A DNA stretch of 64,000 bases from Curtobacterium flaccumfaciens pv. betae (lineage in GTDB: Bacteria; Actinomycetota; Actinomycetes; Actinomycetales; Microbacteriaceae): assembly GCF_026241855.1 (NCBI RefSeq), contig NZ_JAPJDC010000001.1:2604001-2668000 (forward strand), given 5' to 3'. The position numbers and the translations under genes were made by a program. Below the pieces are notes generated by a model. It was not told the DNA's origin, ran no database searches, and saw only the letters and a program-made list of their open reading frames with translations. Positions 17,688-25,804 of the stretch are shown here, piece by piece. Position 1 is the stretch's first letter. The number at the start of each line of letters is the position of its first letter.

Positions 17688-17824
17688 GGTCCGCCTTCGG
17701 GGCTCGCACGCGCGCTGCGCACGGGAGTGGTGTGACCTGTGTGGTCAGTGGCAACTGTAGAGGCGCGTGCGACCCGGTGTCCAGGATCAGTCCGCGCCCG
17801 GTGCGCACCGACCGTGCCGCGGGC

Positions 17825-18340
17825 TCAGTCCTCGTCGCCCCGCCGGGTGAAGCGCTTGCGGCTGCGGTCGACGACGCGCTCCCAGCCCTGCTGCGCTCCG
17901 GAGATCGCCGCGGTGGCCCGGTACGACGCCTCGGCCATCACACGGCCGAGTTCGGTGCCCACCTCGACGGTCGCCTTGCCGGCCGTGCCGTTCCGGCGGA
18001 TCGACACCGGCTGGCCGTCCGGCGTCCACGCGGTGGTGGCCGGGGTGCCGTCGGCGTCGACCGCGCCCGTGAACGGCAGGACCCAGTCCTCCAGGTGCAC
18101 GAGCGGCTCCGGGTCGAGCCGGTAGTAGCGGTGCTGCCCTTCTTCGCGACTGGTGACGAGACCGATGTCGCGCAGGACACGCAGGTGCTTCGACACCGTG
18201 GGCTGGCTGACCCCGAGGCGTTCGACGAGCTGGCCGACGCTGAGCTCCCCGCCGGTGACGTCCGAACCGTAGGCGGACAACAGCGTGCCGAGCAGCTCGC
18301 GCCGGGTCGGGTCCGCCACGACGGAGAAGATGTCGGCCAT
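17825..18340 (-). CDS. ArsR-family transcriptional regulator
   Basis: 171 aa. An N-terminal winged HTH (DPTRRELLGTLL...LSVGQLVERLGVSQPTVSKHLRVLRDIGLV) is followed by a C-terminal region of about 90 residues with no metal-binding cysteines. ATG 18340 is 6 nt after TAGCCT, consistent with leaderless transcription. It is divergent from trkH and may respond to ionic or osmotic conditions; that link is inference from position only. Confidence 0.88.
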   Translation of the reverse strand: MADIFSVVADPTRRELLGTLLSAYGSDVTGGELSVGQLVERLGVSQPTVSKHLRVLRDIGLVTSREEGQHRYYRLDPEPLVHLEDWVLPFTGAVDADGTPATTAWTPDGQPVSIRRNGTAGKATVEVGTELGRVMAEASYRATAAISGAQQGWERVVDRSRKRFTRRGDED

Positions 18341-18414
18341 GGGGCAAGGCTAGCCGGGGCACCACGGATGTACCATGACGAACCGTCCCGGCCCATGTCC
18401 TCGGAGGCATACGC

Positions 18415-19848
18415 ATGCTCGACCGAACCGAGCCGATCCCGCACCACGTGAGTGTCGGCCGACGACGAGCGAGCCGGATCGCGACGGTGCTGCGGTCGTC
18501 GCCGTCCCGACTGGCGATCGTCGTGTTCATCGCGCTGATCTTCCTGTTCACGGTGGCCTTCATGACGCCGTGGGCCACGGCGGACCGCAGCAGCACCCAC
18601 TTCGCGGACGCCCTCTTCACCGCGGCGTCGGTGGTCTGCGTCACCGGGCTGTCCACCGTCGACATGGCGACGCACTGGTCGGTGTTCGGCAAGGTCCTGG
18701 TGGTCATCGGCACCCAGATCGGTGCCGTCGGCGTCCTGACCTTCGCGTCGATCCTCGGCCTGTTCGTCACCCGGAAGCTCGGCCTGCGCGCGAAGCTCAT
18801 GGCGGCCGGCGACTCGAACCCGCTCCGCACCCACCACGGCGCCGTGCCCGAGGGGCAGGCCGTCCGGCTCGGCGAGGTCGGCACCCTGCTCGCGACGGTG
18901 GCGGTGAGCACCCTGTCGATCGAGATCGTCCTCGGCCTGCTGCTCCTGCCGTCGGTGCTCATCGCCGGCATCCCGTTCTGGACCGCGGTCGGCGACTCCT
19001 TCTACTACGCGGCGATGGCCTTCACGAACACCGGGTTCTCGCCGAACGCGGACGGCCTCGACCCGTTCGCCCACGACTACTGGTTCCTGACGCTGCTCAT
19101 GATCGGTGTCGTGGCGGGGTCCATCGGGTTCCCGGTGATCCGTGCCCTCACGAAGCAGCTGCGCACCCCGCGGCGCTGGCCGATCCACGTCAAGCTCACG
19201 CTGGCGACGAGCGCGGTCCTGCTCCTCGGCGGCGCGGTCGTCTACACCGCCCTCGAGGCGTCGAACCCGACGACCTTCGGCGAAGAAGGAGCGGGGCGCA
19301 CCGCGTTCCAGGCACTCTTCCTGTCGACGATGACCCGCTCCGGCGGGTTCTCGCTCGTCGACTTCGACCAGCTCAACGGCTCGAGCCTGCTCGTCACGGA
19401 CATGCTCATGTTCATCGGTGGCGGATCCGCCTCGACGGCCGGCGGCATCAAGGTGACGACCCTCGCGGTGCTGTTCCTGGCCGCGGTCGCCGAGGCCCGC
19501 GGCCGCCAGAGCATGGAGGCCTTCGGTCGCCGGATCCCGAGCGACGTCCTGCGCGTCGCGGTGGCCATTGTGCTGTGGGGAGCGACGATCGTGGCCGTCG
19601 CGACCGTGGTGCTCCTGCAGATCACCGACGACTCGCTCGACCGTGTGCTGTTCGAGGTGATCTCGGCGTTCTCGACCAGCGGTCTGTCCTCCGGCGTGTC
19701 CGCGAACCTGCCGGAATCGGGCAAGTACGTGCTCGCCGCCACCATGTTCCTCGGCCGGGTCGGTACAGTGACCATCGCCGCTGCCCTGGCCGCCAGCCAG
19801 AGCCGGCAACTGTTCCGCCGTCCCGAGGAGAGGCCGATCGTTGGCTGA
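18415..19848 (+). CDS. TrkH/KtrB-family potassium uptake channel subunit
   Basis: 477 aa. Four repeats of the K+-channel-like M1-P-M2 fold: the filter Gly residues are in VVCVTGLSTV, MAFTNTGFSPN, MTRSGGFSLVD and FSTSGLSSGV, and SASTAGGIKVTT is a family signature. ATG 18415 is preceded by GGAGGC. It overlaps the trkA-like gene by 8 bp. The size fits KtrB, which works with a cytoplasmic KtrA gating ring. Confidence 0.94.
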   Translation: MLDRTEPIPHHVSVGRRRASRIATVLRSSPSRLAIVVFIALIFLFTVAFMTPWATADRSSTHFADALFTAASVVCVTGLSTVDMATHWSVFGKVLVVIGTQIGAVGVLTFASILGLFVTRKLGLRAKLMAAGDSNPLRTHHGAVPEGQAVRLGEVGTLLATVAVSTLSIEIVLGLLLLPSVLIAGIPFWTAVGDSFYYAAMAFTNTGFSPNADGLDPFAHDYWFLTLLMIGVVAGSIGFPVIRALTKQLRTPRRWPIHVKLTLATSAVLLLGGAVVYTALEASNPTTFGEEGAGRTAFQALFLSTMTRSGGFSLVDFDQLNGSSLLVTDMLMFIGGGSASTAGGIKVTTLAVLFLAAVAEARGRQSMEAFGRRIPSDVLRVAVAIVLWGATIVAVATVVLLQITDDSLDRVLFEVISAFSTSGLSSGVSANLPESGKYVLAATMFLGRVGTVTIAAALAASQSRQLFRRPEERPIVG

Positions 19849-20536
19849 CCGCACCCGTTCGTCGCACCAGCACGGTGCCATCAGTCACGACGCTCCCGTC
19901 CTCGTCATCGGGCTCGGTCGCTTCGGGGCCGCCACCGCCGGGCAGCTCGAACGCCAGGACCGCGAGGTGCTCGTCGTCGACACCGACGCCGGACTGGTGC
20001 AGAAGTGGTCCGACCGGGTCACCCACGCGGTGCAGGCGGACGCGACCGACATCGACGCGCTCCGGCAGATCGGCGCGCAGGACTTCGCCATCGCCGTCGT
20101 CGGCACGGGCAGCGACCTGGAGTCGAGCGTGCTCATCACGGCGAACCTGGTCGACCTCGGCGTCCCCCAGATCTGGGCGAAGGCGATCAGCCGCTCGCAC
20201 GGCACGATCCTGTCCCGCATCGGCGCCAACCACGTCGTCTACCCCGAGCGCGAGGCCGGCGAGCGCACGGCGCACCTGGTCTCCGGCCGGATGCTCGACT
20301 TCATCGAGTTCGACGACGACTTCGCCGTGGTCAAGATGTTCCCGCCGCGCGCGGTCCGCGGCAAGGACCTCGCCACCACCGTGATCCGCACCCGCTTCGG
20401 CCTGACCGTGCTCGGCATCAAGCCGCCCGGCAACCCGTTCGTGCCGGCGACGCCGGACAGCGTCATCGGTGAGGACGACGTCATCATCGTCTCGGGTTCC
20501 GAGACAGACCTGGAGCGCTTCGCCGCGTACGAGTAG
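19841..20536 (+). CDS. TrkA/KtrA-family potassium channel regulator
   Basis: 231 aa with one RCK_N Rossmann domain (VLVIGLGRFGAATAGQLE, acidic end of strand 2 at EVLVVDTD) and one RCK_C domain at the C-terminus (residues about 150-231). A ring of these gates the membrane subunit in response to nucleotides. TTG 19841 is used; GAGGAGAGG lies 8 nt upstream and no ATG/GTG is nearer. Confidence 0.92.
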   Translation: MADRTRSSHQHGAISHDAPVLVIGLGRFGAATAGQLERQDREVLVVDTDAGLVQKWSDRVTHAVQADATDIDALRQIGAQDFAIAVVGTGSDLESSVLITANLVDLGVPQIWAKAISRSHGTILSRIGANHVVYPEREAGERTAHLVSGRMLDFIEFDDDFAVVKMFPPRAVRGKDLATTVIRTRFGLTVLGIKPPGNPFVPATPDSVIGEDDVIIVSGSETDLERFAAYE

Positions 20537-20547
20537 CGACCACCGGA

Positions 20548-20591
20548 CGGACGGGAGGCCCGTGGCGACGCCGCCACGGGCCTCCCGTCCG
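20548..20591. terminator. Bidirectional terminator palindrome (GGGAGGC family)
   Basis: Two perfect 20-bp arms (20548-20567, 20572-20591) enclose ACGC between the convergent trkA and proC. Core GGAGGCCCGTGGCG is shared with 33647, 46376 and 54767. Confidence 0.78.
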
Positions 20592-20623
20592 CACTGTGGC
20601 TGCGTCCACGACGCGGTGTGCGT

Positions 20624-21454
20624 CTACGACGCGGCGATCTCCTCGGCACGCGCGATCGCGGCACGCGATGCGCGCAACAGCGTGTCCGCCAGGTCGGCGT
20701 CCTGCAGCACAGCGACGGCCCGTTCCGTCGTGCCCTTCGGGCTCGTCACCGCACGGCGCAGGTCGGCGGGCTCACGGCCCGACCGCTCGAGCAGCTCGAC
20801 CGCGCCGCGGACGGTGCCCTGCACCATCGTCGCCGCCTGCTCGTGGGTGAACCCGAGCTCCTCGGCGGCACGCTGCCACTGCTCGACCAGCAGGAAGACG
20901 TAGGCGGGACCGGAGCCGGACACGGCGGACAGTGCGTCGAGCTGCTCCTCCGGCACCTCGATGACCTCGCCCGAGGCGGTGAACACCGACGACGCCAGTG
21001 CGACGGCCTCGGCGTCGGCCGAGGTGCCCGCGCTGATGCCGGTGACGCCGTGGCCGACGCCGATCGGGGTGTTCGGCAGGGCACGGACGACCCGGACGCC
21101 GGCGGGCACCCGAGCCTCCATGCTCGCGGTCGTGGTGCCGACGGCGACGCTGACCAGGACGGCACCGGGCTCCAGGTCGTCGGCGACCTCGTCGAGCAGG
21201 TCCGCGATCATGTACGGCTTCACGCCGACCACGACGAGGGCCGCGCCACGGACGGCCGCCCGGTTGGCGTCGGGGTCGGTGTCGCTCGCGGTGGCGTCGA
21301 GGCCGCGCTCCCGGTGGGCAGCGGCGGACGCCTCCGACTTCGTGGTGAGGGTCACGGTGGCCGGGTCGAGTCCCGCGGCGAGCAGGCCGTCGAGGACCGC
21401 GCCGGACATGGAGCCGACGCCGAGCAGGGCGGTGCGGGGCAGGTCGATCGTCAT
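20624..21454 (-). CDS. proC: ProC, pyrroline-5-carboxylate reductase
   Basis: Last enzyme of proline synthesis, reducing pyrroline-5-carboxylate with NAD(P)H. 276 aa. The Rossmann motif LGVGSMSGAVL is at residues 11-21, and the dimerisation and substrate region is SAVSGSGPAYVFLLVEQW. ATG 21454 is 7 nt after TAGGGT (reverse strand, 21462-21467), so it is probably leaderless. Confidence 0.95.
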   Translation of the reverse strand: MTIDLPRTALLGVGSMSGAVLDGLLAAGLDPATVTLTTKSEASAAAHRERGLDATASDTDPDANRAAVRGAALVVVGVKPYMIADLLDEVADDLEPGAVLVSVAVGTTTASMEARVPAGVRVVRALPNTPIGVGHGVTGISAGTSADAEAVALASSVFTASGEVIEVPEEQLDALSAVSGSGPAYVFLLVEQWQRAAEELGFTHEQAATMVQGTVRGAVELLERSGREPADLRRAVTSPKGTTERAVAVLQDADLADTLLRASRAAIARAEEIAAS

Positions 21455-21518
21455 GCTCCCGACCCTACCGACGCGACCCGCCTAGGATCGTGTCGCAGAC
21501 CACGAGAAGGGGACAGCT

Positions 21519-22475
21519 GTGAGCGCTTCCGGAGGCACGAAGGCGATCTTCGCCGCACTCGGTGCCAACATCGGCATCGCGATCGTGAAGTTCATCGCGG
21601 CGGCGATCAGCGGATCGGCGTCGATGCTGGCCGAGGGCGTGCACTCCCTGGCCGACTCCGCGAACCAGCTCCTGCTGCTGCTCGGTGGCCGCAAGGCCCG
21701 GCGAGCGGCGGACCAGGAGCACCCGTTCGGCTACGGGCGTGAACGCTACGTGTACGCGTTCGTCGTCTCCATCATCCTGTTCTCGGTCGGCGGTGTCTTC
21801 TCGCTCTACGAGGGCATCGAGAAGCTCGCCCACCCGCACCCGCTCGAGAACTGGTGGCTCCCCCTCGTCGTGCTCGTCATCGCCATCGGTCTCGAGGGCT
21901 TCTCGCTCCGCACCGCCCTGCACGAGGCCCGACCGCAGAAGGGTTCGCAGAGCTGGGTGCAGTTCGTGCGCCGTGCGAAGGCCCCCGAGCTGCCCGTCGT
22001 GATGCTCGAGGACACCGCGGCCCTGCTCGGCCTGGTCTTCGCCCTGTTCGGCGTCGGCCTGACGGCGATCACCGGCAACGGGGTGTTCGACGCGATCGGC
22101 ACGATGCTCATCGCGGCGCTGCTCATCGCGGTCGCGGTGGTGCTCGGCATCGAGACGAAGAGCCTGCTCGTCGGCGAGGGCGCGACCGCCGCCGACGTCG
22201 AGCGCATCAAGCAGGCGGTGCTCGACGGCCCCGAGGTCGACGCGATCATCCACCTGAAGACCCTGTACCTCGGACCGGACGAGCTGATGGTCGGTGTGAA
22301 GGTCGCCGTCGACGGGGACCGCCGGCTCGGTGACGTCGCCGCCGGCATCGACACCGTCGAGCAGCGTGTCCGGAGCGCCGTGCCGATCGCCCGGGTGATC
22401 TACGTCGAACCGGACGTCCTGCGCACCGGGCCGCAGCCGCCGACCGAAGCGATCGTCATCCTCGCCGCGGACTGA
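21519..22475 (+). CDS. Cation diffusion facilitator family transporter
   Basis: 318 aa. About six helices in the first 220 residues, with metal-site residues in HSLADSANQ (helix 2) and MLEDTAALLG (helix 5), then a cytoplasmic C-terminal domain ending VIYVEPDV. Probable Zn/Co/Mn efflux; the ion cannot be read from sequence. GTG 21519 follows AAGGGGA at a usable distance, so this gene has a leader. Its end overlaps tadA by 20 bp, convergently. Confidence 0.92.
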   Translation: MSASGGTKAIFAALGANIGIAIVKFIAAAISGSASMLAEGVHSLADSANQLLLLLGGRKARRAADQEHPFGYGRERYVYAFVVSIILFSVGGVFSLYEGIEKLAHPHPLENWWLPLVVLVIAIGLEGFSLRTALHEARPQKGSQSWVQFVRRAKAPELPVVMLEDTAALLGLVFALFGVGLTAITGNGVFDAIGTMLIAALLIAVAVVLGIETKSLLVGEGATAADVERIKQAVLDGPEVDAIIHLKTLYLGPDELMVGVKVAVDGDRRLGDVAAGIDTVEQRVRSAVPIARVIYVEPDVLRTGPQPPTEAIVILAAD

Positions 22476-22926
22476 AGAAGTCGTCGAGCAGCTCGGCACA
22501 CGCCTGCTCGAGCACGCCCCCGATGACCTCGGAGCGGTGCGGCAGCCGGCGGTCCCTGGCGATGTCGTAGACGCTGCCGCTGGCGCCCGCCTTCGGGTCC
22601 CACGCGCCGAACACGACACGGGGCACCCGTGCGGCCATGACGGCGCCGGCGCACATCGGGCAGGGCTCGAGCGTCACCACGAGCGTGTGCTCCTCGAGGT
22701 GCCAGTCCCCCGTCACCGCCGCAGCAGCACGCAGCGCCAGGACCTCGGCGTGGGCCGTCGGGTCCTGCCGCGCCTCGCGCTCGTTCCGGCCGGTGGCGAC
22801 CACGACGCCGTCGCGGTCGAGCACCACCGCGCCGACCGGCACGTCGTCGGTCTCCAGGCACCGTCGGGCCTCGTCGAGCGCACGCTCCATCGCCGGGACG
22901 AACGGGCGGGCTGCGGGCTCCTCCAC
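22456..22926 (-). CDS. tadA: TadA, tRNA adenosine(34) deaminase
   Basis: Makes inosine at the wobble position of tRNA-Arg. 156 aa. Zinc and catalytic residues are in TAHAEVLAL (His, Glu) and [16 protein letters not shown] (two Cys). GTG 22926 is chosen because AGGAGG lies 5 nt upstream of it. Divergent from upp; about 40 bp separate the starts. Confidence 0.93.
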   Translation of the reverse strand: MEEPAARPFVPAMERALDEARRCLETDDVPVGAVVLDRDGVVVATGRNEREARQDPTAHAEVLALRAAAAVTGDWHLEEHTLVVTLEPCPMCAGAVMAARVPRVVFGAWDPKAGASGSVYDIARDRRLPHRSEVIGGVLEQACAELLDDFFSPRRG

Positions 22927-22966
22927 GGGACCTCCTGACGGTCGGCGGCACGCTAGGCTCGACCCT

Positions 22967-23602
22967 ATGCGAGTCCACGTCGCCGACCACCCGCTCATCA
23001 CCCACAAGCTCTCGGTGCTCCGCGACCGTACGACGCCCTCCCCCACGTTCCGCGCCCTGACCGAGGAGCTCGTCACGCTCCTCGCGTACGAGGCCACGCG
23101 GGGCGTCCGGGTCACGGCGACGCCGATCGACACGCCGGTGGCGCACACCATGGGCGTCGCGATCGCCAAGCCGCGGCCGCTCGTCGTCCCGATCCTCCGC
23201 GCCGGGCTCGGCATGCTCGAGGGCATGGTCAAGCTCGTCCCGACGGCCGAGGTCGGCTTCCTCGGCATGGCCCGCAACGAGCAGACGCTCGAGCCGCAGA
23301 CCTACGCCGAGCGCCTGCCCGACGACCTGTCCGGTCGGCAGTGCTTCGTGCTCGACCCGATGCTCGCCACCGGTGGCACCCTCGCCGCCGCGATCGACTT
23401 CCTGTTCGCCCGCGGTGCGCAGGAGGTCACGTGCGTGTGCATCCTCGGTGCCCCCGAGGGGCTCGCCATGGTCGAGCAGGCCGTCGGCGACCGCAACGTC
23501 TCGATCGTCCTCGGTGCGCTCGACGAGAAGCTTGACGAGAACGGGTACATCGTCCCGGGCCTCGGCGACGCCGGCGACCGCCTCTACGGCCTGGCCGAGT
23601 AG
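22967..23602 (+). CDS. upp: Upp, uracil phosphoribosyltransferase
   Basis: Pyrimidine salvage: uracil plus PRPP gives UMP. 211 aa, normal length. The PRPP-binding motif [11 protein letters not shown] and the uracil-binding segment [18 protein letters not shown] are present. TAGGCT at 22954-22959 is 7 nt before ATG, pointing to a leaderless mRNA. Confidence 0.96.
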   Translation: MRVHVADHPLITHKLSVLRDRTTPSPTFRALTEELVTLLAYEATRGVRVTATPIDTPVAHTMGVAIAKPRPLVVPILRAGLGMLEGMVKLVPTAEVGFLGMARNEQTLEPQTYAERLPDDLSGRQCFVLDPMLATGGTLAAAIDFLFARGAQEVTCVCILGAPEGLAMVEQAVGDRNVSIVLGALDEKLDENGYIVPGLGDAGDRLYGLAE

Positions 23603-23622
23603 CGCAGACCCGACACGTCTCG

Positions 23623-23662
23623 GACAGGAGGCGCGGTGCCGGCTGGCACCGCGCCTCCTGTC
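23623..23662. terminator. Terminator palindrome after upp
   Basis: Perfect 18-bp arms (23623-23640, 23645-23662) around GGCT, core GCGGTGCCGGCTGGCACCGC, 20 bp after the upp stop. Same family as 7586 and 30475. Confidence 0.78.
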
Positions 23663-23664
23663 GT

Positions 23665-23852
23665 CCGTGCGGTCGCGCCCACCGCACCCGCCGGTTCCGG
23701 GCGTACCAGCCCGTTCCGGGCGTACCTGCCCGTTCCGGGCGTACCCGGTCGTTTCTTTCCACGAGGTACGCCCGATTCGACCTTCCATCGCGTGCGCATT
23801 GGGAAAGAACGGGCGTGGCGCCCGACGCCCGTGCGGTCGCGCCCACCGCACC
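23665..23852. repeat. Composite intergenic repeat, locus A
   Basis: A 24-bp direct repeat of CCGTGCGGTCGCGCCC and following bases stands at 23665-23688 and 23829-23852. Between them lie three tandem GTTCCGGGCGTACC units with a 19-bp period (23694, 23713, 23732), one inverted partial copy near 23765, and a 35-bp block (23781-23815) whose reverse complement is close to 54834-54868. No coding evidence. Confidence 0.6.
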
Positions 23853-23866
23853 GTCCGTGCGGACGG

Positions 23867-23896
23867 TTGACACCGCGTTGGTATACCGCAGATACT
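23867..23896 (+). promoter_or_regulatory. Strong promoter for the leaderless 39-codon ORF
   Basis: TTGACA at 23867-23872 and GATACT at 23891-23896 are 18 bp apart; the ATG of the small ORF is 6 nt further on. The perfect -35 is unusual for this window. Confidence 0.6.
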
Positions 23897-23902
23897 CGTC
23901 AC

Positions 23903-24022
23903 ATGACTGCAACCGTGTCCACCCGCGTCCTCTCCGAGGCGTGCTCCTCCGCAGGGGCAGTGGGGACCGTCGGCATGATGATGCCGACCATGCCGGTCAT
24001 GCGTTGTCGAATGTGTGCCTGA
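23903..24022 (+). CDS. Leaderless 39-aa Met/Cys-rich small ORF, possible leader peptide
   Basis: Encodes 39 aa ending MPTMPVMRCRMCA, with a Met cluster (VGMMMP) and three Cys in all (residues 14, 35 and 38). The ATG is 6 nt after a -10 box with a perfect -35, so ribosomes could start at the 5' end of the mRNA. An 8-bp hairpin (GTCGGCAT with ATGCCGAC, loop GATG, about 23969-23988) lies inside the Met codons. It stands 243 bp upstream of a winged-helix regulator gene in the same direction. Leader peptide, metal-binding peptide, or chance ORF are all possible. Confidence 0.45.
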   Translation: MTATVSTRVLSEACSSAGAVGTVGMMMPTMPVMRCRMCA

Positions 24023-24265
24023 TCGGCACCCGTTCCAGCCGGATCCCCCGCGACACCACCCCCGTCGCGAGCGCGTGATCCCCGGGTGACGGACACCGTC
24101 GGCGACGCGCACCACGTCACGAGGTCTGTCTCCCGTTCCCCCGGGTCGGCCCCGGTCCGCAGCAGGACCGCAGGGCACATCGGCGTACCGCCGTACCCGG
24201 GATGACGCATTCGACACCGGCCGCCGCGCCACCCGCGCACCGGCCACACCGCCCGGAGAACCACC
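24023..24265 (+). other. Intergenic leader of the winged-helix gene
   Basis: 243 bp with no recognisable gene, C-rich and without a clear terminator; it probably forms the 5' untranslated region of the following regulator if transcription starts at the 23867 promoter. CGGAGAACC just before ATG 24266 is the only ribosome-binding signal. Confidence 0.4.
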
Positions 24266-25033
24266 ATGTCGCTCACCATCGCCCAGCCCCGCACCGCGCT
24301 CCGCACCGCACCGGCCCCGACCGACCTCGGCACCGTGACGCCGATCCGCCCGCGCCCGGCCTCCCCGGCAGCCACCGGACCGGCCACCGTGCCGACGAGC
24401 CCCGTGGTCGCACCGCAGCGGAACCGCGCGCTCCCCGAGGGCACCGAGGCCCGCGGCTTCGCCCTGTACGTCGGCATCGACGAAGCGAAGGCCGCAGCCG
24501 CCGGCACGACCCTGGCCGCGGTGGTCGAGCAGCTGAAGGCCCTCACCGCGCAGCTCGTCCCGTCGTCCGAGACCTACGCGGCCGTCGCCGTCGCCGCCGA
24601 GCACTCCGGTGGCCGTGACGTCGACGTCGTCCGGCTCGCCCTGCAGGACCGCTCCGCGGTGGCCGCCCGCAAGCAGGCCGAGAAGCCCGAGCCCGAGGAG
24701 ACCGGCGTCGTCATCGACATCTCGCGGAAGCGCGTGACCCTCGACGGCGAAGCAGCACCCCTGACCTACAAGGAGTTCGAGCTCCTGCAGTTCCTGGTGC
24801 TCCGCGAGGGCCAGACCGTCGACCGGTCCGCGATCATCGACGGCCTCTGGTCGGACGGCGAGGACGAGACCCCGAACGAGCGCACCATCGACGTGCACGT
24901 GCGTCGGCTCCGCTCCAAGCTCGGCGCGTTCGAGGAGATCGTCCGCACCGTGCGCGGCGTCGGATACCGCTTCGACCGGCACGCGGACGTCGCCGTGCGG
25001 TACGCGTCGACCCCGTCGCCCGACCTCTTCTGA
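24266..25033 (+). CDS. OmpR/PhoB-type winged-helix DNA-binding protein without receiver domain
   Basis: 255 aa. The C-terminal 100 residues are a Trans_reg_C winged helix (PLTYKEFELLQFLVLREGQ, ERTIDVHVRRLRSKLG, VRTVRGVGYRF). There is no response-regulator receiver; instead there is a Pro-rich N-terminus (1-60) and an unassigned alpha/beta segment (RGFALYVGIDEAKAAAAGTT, residues about 64-135). The regulator therefore is not phosphorylated in the usual way. It may act in conjunction with the upstream small ORF. Confidence 0.8.
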   Translation: MSLTIAQPRTALRTAPAPTDLGTVTPIRPRPASPAATGPATVPTSPVVAPQRNRALPEGTEARGFALYVGIDEAKAAAAGTTLAAVVEQLKALTAQLVPSSETYAAVAVAAEHSGGRDVDVVRLALQDRSAVAARKQAEKPEPEETGVVIDISRKRVTLDGEAAPLTYKEFELLQFLVLREGQTVDRSAIIDGLWSDGEDETPNERTIDVHVRRLRSKLGAFEEIVRTVRGVGYRFDRHADVAVRYASTPSPDLF

Positions 25034-25291
25034 GCCTGATCGGCTGCTCTTGGTGAACTCGCAGCGAACCGGCCCCGGAGAGGCTGGCGCGCCGTTACCG
25101 CTTCGTTATACAGTCGGTGGTGCAGACGGTGTTTGCTGTGGCACCGCCTGTGGAATGTGATTGCAGGAAACTCTTGGTGCAAGGGAGAGGGCCGGTCGCC
25201 GACAGGCGGCCGGCCCTCGTGCATGTCGCCCGGCTCCTGTCGGACCCCGTCGGTAGTGTGGTCAGACCGTACGACCGGAGGGAACGCGAAC
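25034..25291 (+). other. Intergenic region before MarR
   Basis: About 150 bp without coding signal, then a strong hairpin (25187-25218). The stretch 25090-25185 is less GC-rich than its surroundings and could be the 3' UTR of the winged-helix gene or a small RNA; no promoter was identified with confidence. Confidence 0.4.
25187..25218 (+). terminator. Terminator hairpin before MarR operon
   Basis: A 14-bp stem (one G.U pair) with GACA loop: GAGGGCCGGTCGCC pairs with GGCGGCCGGCCCTC. Confidence 0.75.
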
Positions 25292-25804
25292 GTGAGCGAG
25301 ACACGCCGCAGTGAGAAGGCGACCGCGGTCGCCGCCTGGGAAGCGCTCTTCCGCGCCCAGGTCGCCGTGATGCGGAGTCTCAACGCGGACTTCCCCGGCG
25401 ACGAGATCTCGTTCAACGAGTACGACGTCTGCTTCAACCTGTCGACCCAGCCCGGCCGCCGCTGCCGCATGCGCGACCTCACCGGGCACCTGCTCCTCAC
25501 CCAGCCGAGCGTCAGCCGCCTGGTCGACCGGCTGCTCGCCCGCGGCATCGTCGAGAAGCAGCCGGACCCCACCGACGCCCGCGGCGTGATCGTGGCACTG
25601 ACCCCGCACGGCTTCGACGTCTACCGCCAGGTCGCCGTGCAGCACGCGGCGAGCATCGCGCAGCAGGTCGGCGCCGGACTGTCCGACCCCGAACTCCGCA
25701 CCCTCACCGAGCTCTGCACGAAGCTCCGGCTGGCGGTCGGCACGGCACCGGGCCGGCGGTCGACGGCCCGCCCGGTGGCCGCTGCGGATGCGGCAACGGT
25801 GTGA
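25292..25804 (+). CDS. MarR-family transcriptional regulator
   Basis: 170 aa. Winged HTH with recognition region LTGHLLLTQPSVSRLVDRLLARGIVEKQPDPTDAR, the usual MarR wing ending in DxR, and flanking helices for dimerisation. GTG 25292 is preceded by GGAGGG. Its stop overlaps the photolyase start (GTGA), so it is translated with a DNA-repair gene and may respond to damage or oxidants; this is inference. Confidence 0.9.
   Translation: MSETRRSEKATAVAAWEALFRAQVAVMRSLNADFPGDEISFNEYDVCFNLSTQPGRRCRMRDLTGHLLLTQPSVSRLVDRLLARGIVEKQPDPTDARGVIVALTPHGFDVYRQVAVQHAASIAQQVGAGLSDPELRTLTELCTKLRLAVGTAPGRRSTARPVAAADAATV

Noticed and set aside
25034..25186. 6C RNA or other known sRNA upstream of the MarR gene
   Set aside because: No six-cytosine loops or other family landmarks; only a terminator hairpin is clear.
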